NCBI GenBank assembly: GCA_964460245.1
Contig: CAYWTL010000052.1
Span: forward strand, 1 to 18,345
Source of the DNA: JAXDBM01 sp964460245
Lineage (GTDB): Bacteria > Desulfobacterota > Syntrophia > Syntrophales > Fen-1087
Reading direction: 5' to 3'
DNA: 18,345 nucleotides
Shown here: in pieces, positions 14,912-18,345 of the stretch
Layout: every line of letters begins with the position of its first letter
How positions within the stretch are numbered: position 1 is the first letter of the stretch
The notes under the pieces: generated by a model
What the model was told of the DNA's origin: nothing
The model's input: the letters and a program-made list of their open reading frames with translations, nothing else
Database searches by the model: none
Translations under genes and position numbers: made by a program

Positions 14912-15955
14912 TCAATCCTTCCCATCCCCGTCTTCCCGATCCCCGTTCCCGCCGCTTCGCCGGATCTGCCGGGCCCGCCGGGCCTGCGACCGAACGAGGC
15001 GCTCGAGGCCTTCCTGCAGCGAAACGGACGGCATAAAGTCAAGATATTCACGGGCAAGCGCATTCTCCGCCCAGGAGTGGCGGATATCCCCCGGGCGCGC
15101 TTCGGAGAAGCGCGGGGATAGATTCTTTCCGAGGACGGCCTTGATGGCATCGAGCAGCTCGAGCAGCGTGACGGCGCGGTGGCTGGCGACATTGAAAACC
15201 CGGCCCACGGCTTTTTTCGGCGCGGCGCATGCCTGCAGGTTGGCCCGAACCACGTCATCCACGTAGACAAAATCCCGCGACTGCCGGCCGTCGCCATAGA
15301 TCACCGGACGGCGACCGTGGCGCAGAGCGTCGATGAATTTCGGGATCACGGCCGCATATTCCGACCGGTGGTCCTGCCGGGGCCCGAACACGTTGAAGTA
15401 GCGAAGACAGACCGTTTCGAGACCGTGCAGGCGGTACAAGACCCTGCAGTAATGTTCTCCGGCCAGCTTGCTTGCGGCATAGGGCGTCATGGGGTCGGCC
15501 GGCATGTCCTCACGGCGGGCTTTCGGAAGCGCGGAGGGCTCCGGGACCTCCTGATCCCCGTCGCCGTAAACGGCGGACGAAGAGGCCAGCACGAAGCGAC
15601 GGACTCCGCTGTCCCGGGCGGCAAGGAGCATGTTCAGGGTGCCGGTCACATTGACGGCGTTGCACAGCAGGGGTTCGAGAACGGATCGGGAAACGGAGAC
15701 CATCGCGGCGTGATGGAGAACGCAATCCATGTCCTGAGCCGCCCTTCTGCAGACCTCCGGATCGCGGACGTCTCCTTCGACGATCTCCAGGGCCCGGTCC
15801 CGCATCCCCCCGGCCAGAGCATGAAGGATGTCCACGTTTTCCCGTTTTCCCGACGAGAAATCGTCGAGAATGCGGACTGTTTCACCCCTCTTCACAAGCG
15901 TCTCGGCAATGTTCGAACCGATGAACCCGGCCCCGCCGGTGATCAGATATCGCAT
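14912..15955 (-). CDS. NAD-dependent sugar-nucleotide epimerase (WbpP/UDP-GlcNAc 4-epimerase-like)
   Basis: A 347-residue extended SDR protein. MRYLITGGAGFIGSN carries the Rossmann glycine signature (7-13). LASSSAVYGDGD gives the catalytic Ser region (125-127), and YAASK gives Tyr159/Lys163. LRYFNVFGPRQD, IYGDGRQSRDFVYVDDVV and RPGDIRHSWAE are typical of the WbpP/Gne-like branch, which epimerises UDP-GlcNAc/GalNAc or their uronic acids. The exact substrate is not readable; a UDP-glucuronate-type 4-epimerase is an alternative. ATG 15955 is supported by GGAGG nine bases upstream, and a start at 15994 would add 13 highly charged residues. The last 25 residues are a Arg/Gly/Asp-rich tail unlike a folded end. 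It is separated from waaC by 75 bases but probably shares its transcript. Confidence 0.83.
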   Translation of the reverse strand: MRYLITGGAGFIGSNIAETLVKRGETVRILDDFSSGKRENVDILHALAGGMRDRALEIVEGDVRDPEVCRRAAQDMDCVLHHAAMVSVSRSVLEPLLCNAVNVTGTLNMLLAARDSGVRRFVLASSSAVYGDGDQEVPEPSALPKARREDMPADPMTPYAASKLAGEHYCRVLYRLHGLETVCLRYFNVFGPRQDHRSEYAAVIPKFIDALRHGRRPVIYGDGRQSRDFVYVDDVVRANLQACAAPKKAVGRVFNVASHRAVTLLELLDAIKAVLGKNLSPRFSEARPGDIRHSWAENALAREYLDFMPSVSLQEGLERLVRSQARRARQIRRSGGNGDREDGDGKD

Positions 15956-15964
15956 CCTTCGTTG

Positions 15965-15969
15965 CCTCC
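15965..15969 (-). promoter_or_regulatory. Ribosome binding site of the WbpP-like epimerase gene
   Basis: GGAGG on the - strand, nine bases before ATG 15955. It supports MRYLITGG as the N-terminus. Confidence 0.5.
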
Positions 15970-16030
15970 AATCCCTTTTTTCATGCCTCTCCATCGCCCT
16001 TCACGCGCATCCCGAATGAGGGGCCGCGCC

Positions 16031-17125
16031 TCAAGTCCCCGATCCTGCTCGCACGCTTCCTTCCGGTCCATTCGGCACCCGGTCTCGCCCCGACCCGATT
16101 CCCGATAATTTTCCCCGAACGGCTTCGAAAACCTCGTCCGCTGAAATTTCCATCATGCATTGCCTCGTGTCGCATTTCTTCGCAAAACAGGGGCTGCAGG
16201 GCATTTCCCTGCGCAGGATGACGTGGCCGTCGCCGTACGGACCTGTCCTTTTGGGGTCCGTGGGGCCGAAAAGGGCAACGACGGGCGTTTGCATCGCCGC
16301 CGCCAGATGCATGGGTCCGGAATCCGTCGTGACCAGAAGCGCCGCCTCCCGGTACACGCAAGCCAGGTCCCGAAGCGTCGTCCGGCCCGCCAGACTGGCT
16401 GAGGGAACGCGCATGAGGCCCCGGATGCGTTCAACGGCCTCCGCATCGCTCCCCGTGAAGACCACCGGCCTTTTCAATCCGAGAGCGATGCGTTCGCAAA
16501 GGCGGGCGAATTTTTCATCTTCCCAGAGCTTCGTCGTCCAGAGCGCCTGGGGACTGACCGCCACAAAGCCAATGCCGCGACCGATTCCCGCCTCCGCCAA
16601 AAGATTTCGGGCGCGGGCCCGGTTCCCCTCGTCCACGGGAACGACGAATTGCGGCGCGCCCGGATCCGCACCCAGGTAACGGAGAAAATCGAGATAGCGG
16701 TCAACGGCGTGCCTGCCCCGATCCTCCGGGATCTTCTCGCTGTAGAAAAGGCCGCTCAGTTCCTGCATGCTGTCGTATCCGAGCTTCCTTCTGCCGCCGC
16801 TGAAAAAGACGACGGCGGCGCTTTTGAACAGTCCGTGGAAATCAATGACCAGATCGTAGGGGCGGTCTCTCAGCTCCCGGAAAAACTGCCGCATCTCCTC
16901 CCAGACGGCGGCGCGGCGGTTGCCCGACAGATCGCGGATCCACCGTTTCCGCCGGGAAACGATCACCCGGTTCAGGTCGGGGTGGCCCAGGATCAGGTCC
17001 GATGCGGCTTCCTCGACAACCCAAGTGATGTGGGCATCGGGATAGTGCCTTCGCAGAGCGGACAGGGACGGGATCGTATGGATGACGTCTCCGATGGCGC
17101 TCAGTTTGACGATCAGGATGTTCAC
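16031..17125 (-). CDS. waaC: LPS heptosyltransferase I (ADP-heptose:Kdo-lipid A, GT9 family)
   Basis: A 364-residue GT9 enzyme adding the first L-glycero-D-manno-heptose to Kdo2-lipid A at the inner membrane. The N-terminus MNILIVKLSAIGDVIHTIPS is diagnostic of WaaC, with Asp13 the expected catalytic base. WVVEEAA (35-41), VSPQALWTTKLW (190-201, Lys199 the expected phosphate-binding lysine), VTTDSGPMHLAAAM and LFGPTDPKRTGPYG follow. A cysteine cluster, Cys310/313/318/323, lies near the C-terminus. The last 25 residues are Gly/Arg-rich, making it slightly longer than typical WaaC proteins. GTG 17125 overlaps the gmhB stop as GTGA and has GAAGGA nine bases upstream. The frame is open far upstream, but that part lies over gmhB and waaF and is not coding. 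A related GT9 enzyme of different position specificity is the main alternative. Confidence 0.9.
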   Translation of the reverse strand: MNILIVKLSAIGDVIHTIPSLSALRRHYPDAHITWVVEEAASDLILGHPDLNRVIVSRRKRWIRDLSGNRRAAVWEEMRQFFRELRDRPYDLVIDFHGLFKSAAVVFFSGGRRKLGYDSMQELSGLFYSEKIPEDRGRHAVDRYLDFLRYLGADPGAPQFVVPVDEGNRARARNLLAEAGIGRGIGFVAVSPQALWTTKLWEDEKFARLCERIALGLKRPVVFTGSDAEAVERIRGLMRVPSASLAGRTTLRDLACVYREAALLVTTDSGPMHLAAAMQTPVVALFGPTDPKRTGPYGDGHVILRREMPCSPCFAKKCDTRQCMMEISADEVFEAVRGKLSGIGSGRDRVPNGPEGSVRAGSGT

Positions 17126-17688
17126 CTTGTGCGGTCCTTCATGATCCACTGCACCGCATCGAGAACGTCCGCAGCGACATGATCCGGCCGCACCGGGGAA
17201 GACGAACGTTCCGAACCGTATCCGGTTTTCACGAGAACGCCCTTCGCCCCGACTTTCCGGGCCGCCTCGATGTCCTTGGGCATGTCGCCCACCATGTAGG
17301 AGGCCGCCAGGTCGAGGCTCATTTCCTCGGACGCCCGAAGGAGCAGGCCCGGCTCCGGCTTTCGGCACGGGCAGGCGACCCGGTAACGGCCCGTTCCCTC
17401 CGTGGGGTGGTGAGGGCAGTGATAAAAGCGGTCGATGCGGGCCTTCCGCCTTCGAAACATTTCCTGCATGCGTGCATGCACCGTGCCGACAAATGCCTCG
17501 TCGAAAAAACCCCTCGCCACGCCGGACTGGTTCGTGATCACGACGGCCTTCATGCCGCTTCGATTGATCAGCCGGACGGCCTCGTAGGCGACGGGGAAGA
17601 CATGCAGATTGTCGAGGCTGTCCAGGTACCCCACCTCCTCGTTGAGGGTGCCGTCGCGATCCAGAAAAACGGCTGCCTGTTGTTTCAT
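17122..17688 (-). CDS. gmhB: D-glycero-D-manno-heptose 1,7-bisphosphate 7-phosphatase
   Basis: A 188-residue HAD-family phosphatase of the ADP-heptose pathway. FLDRDGTLN gives the nucleophile Asp10 and acid/base Asp12. ITNQSGVARG (51-60) is the second HAD motif, CRKPEPG carries the motif III lysine, and VGDMPKDIEAA (133-143) has the metal-binding acid Asp135. The zinc loop typical of GmhB is complete: Cys91, His93, Cys106 and Cys108. ATG 17688 overlaps the waaF stop as ATGA, and its own stop overlaps the waaC GTG, so the three heptose genes look translationally coupled. It makes heptose 1-phosphate in the cytoplasm for activation to ADP-heptose, the donor used by its two neighbours. Confidence 0.95.
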   Translation of the reverse strand: MKQQAAVFLDRDGTLNEEVGYLDSLDNLHVFPVAYEAVRLINRSGMKAVVITNQSGVARGFFDEAFVGTVHARMQEMFRRRKARIDRFYHCPHHPTEGTGRYRVACPCRKPEPGLLLRASEEMSLDLAASYMVGDMPKDIEAARKVGAKGVLVKTGYGSERSSSPVRPDHVAADVLDAVQWIMKDRTR

Positions 17689-18345
17689 TCCAGCAGCCTC
17701 CTGGCCGCGTTGTATACATCGTCGACGCCGATCTGCTCCATGCACCGGAAATCGGTCGGGCAGGTCTTTTTGAGACAGGGTCCGCAGGAAACATCCCTGT
17801 GAACGACCGCCACGCGCCGGCCCACCGGGGCCGTCGCAATCGGGTTCGTGGATCCGAAAATCGCCACGGTCGGCACGCCCAGCGCAGCCGCGACATGCAT
17901 CAGTCCGGAATCGTTGGACACGAACAGGCCGCAGCGGGACATAAGGGCGATGGCCTCCCTCAGGCTGGTTTGTCCCGCCAGATCCAGCGGCGTATATTTA
18001 GCGCGCAGACGAACCTCCCCGGTGCTGTCCCTGTCGCCCGAACTCCCGAAGAGGACCGTCTGCGCCGGGAAGCTTTCCGTCAGCCGGTCGGAAACTTCCG
18101 CAAACCGCTCCGGGAACCATTTCTTCGCCGGTCCGTAGGCAGCGCCCGGCGCCATGCCGACCAGCAGCCGGCCTTTTTCCAGCCCGATTCGCCCGATCAG
18201 GGATTCCGCCGGAGGACCGGATTCCGCGCCCGCATCGAGATGAGCCTCTGCGCCGCTGATGTCGCAGCCGAGCGCCCTGACCATCTCGAGATAATAGCCG
18301 GTCTGGTGAATTTCGCGGACGGACCTCGTCCGCCGGACCGAATGG
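17685..18345 (-). CDS. waaF: LPS heptosyltransferase II (ADP-heptose:LPS, GT9 family), 5'-partial
   Basis: The C-terminal 219 residues of a GT9 enzyme; the frame runs without stop to the right window edge, so about the first third is missing. Visible marks are HQTGYYLEMVRALG near the edge, MAPGAAYGPAKKWFPERF (the WaaF donor-phosphate segment), FVSNDSGLMHVAAALGVP and AIFGSTNP. The C-terminus holds a cysteine cluster, CGPCLKKTCPTDFRCM, like the one in the neighbouring waaC product. WaaF adds the second heptose to the LPS inner core. The ATG at 18284 is internal, because clear WaaF sequence precedes it. The stop overlaps the gmhB start (ATGA). Confidence 0.93.
   Translation of the reverse strand, partial: HSVRRTRSVREIHQTGYYLEMVRALGCDISGAEAHLDAGAESGPPAESLIGRIGLEKGRLLVGMAPGAAYGPAKKWFPERFAEVSDRLTESFPAQTVLFGSSGDRDSTGEVRLRAKYTPLDLAGQTSLREAIALMSRCGLFVSNDSGLMHVAAALGVPTVAIFGSTNPIATAPVGRRVAVVHRDVSCGPCLKKTCPTDFRCMEQIGVDDVYNAARRLLE

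Noticed and set aside
17126..17896. Upstream extension of the waaC frame on the - strand to 17896
   Set aside because: It covers gmhB and part of waaF in another frame, and the diagnostic WaaC N-terminus starts at 17125.
1..18345. tRNA, rRNA, CRISPR arrays, insertion sequences or attachment sites
   Set aside because: I saw no spaced direct repeats, transposase-like frames, terminal inverted repeats or tRNA-like stretches on either strand.

Overview
The window is GC-rich and densely coded, with gaps mostly under 140 bases. It reads as a chromosomal surface-polysaccharide / lipopolysaccharide (LPS) locus of a Gram-negative bacterium. The heptose-core genes (waaF, gmhB, waaC) require an LPS outer membrane. 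Base composition, frequent GTG starts and the gene mix would fit Desulfobacterota (former Deltaproteobacteria), but that taxonomic guess is inference.

The + strand holds a run of about 13.6 kb. (1) Bases 3-950 are the 3' part of a probable beta-propeller protein with a linker and a separate C-terminal module, followed by a hairpin terminator. (2) Bases 1088-5385 are a polysaccharide O-acetylation module: an AlgI-like MBOAT membrane protein, a membrane-anchored AlgJ-like SGNH protein, and a second SGNH protein with a cleavable signal peptide. (3) Bases 5425-10246 carry four consecutive GT2 glycosyltransferase genes. The first has two catalytic domains, so there are five GT2 domains in all. (4) Bases 10243-13730 carry a short-chain reductase/epimerase, a small PglC/WreU-type initiating sugar-1-phosphate transferase and a WbpM/PglF-type 4,6-dehydratase. 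Together these could make and load a UDP-QuiNAc-type first sugar onto undecaprenyl phosphate. (5) A galE-type epimerase ends the run at 14717.

The - strand, converging on galE with a 6-base overlap, carries waaF (cut by the window edge), gmhB, waaC, a WbpP-like sugar-nucleotide epimerase and a 56-residue Trm112-type zinc-ribbon protein. The first three are stop/start coupled and serve LPS inner-core heptose synthesis and transfer.

Predicted logic: the 4,6-dehydratase and reductase supply the first sugar nucleotide, the initiating transferase loads it on the lipid carrier, and the GT2 enzymes extend the repeat in the cytoplasm. After export, the AlgI/AlgJ-like machinery acetylates the glycan in the periplasm, and the product is probably joined to a heptose-containing core. 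No flippase, polymerase, chain-length regulator, ABC exporter or ligase is in the window. The most distinctive observation is that the propeller protein and the AlgJ-like protein appear to end in the same roughly 100-residue module, which links the first gene to the acetylation machinery.
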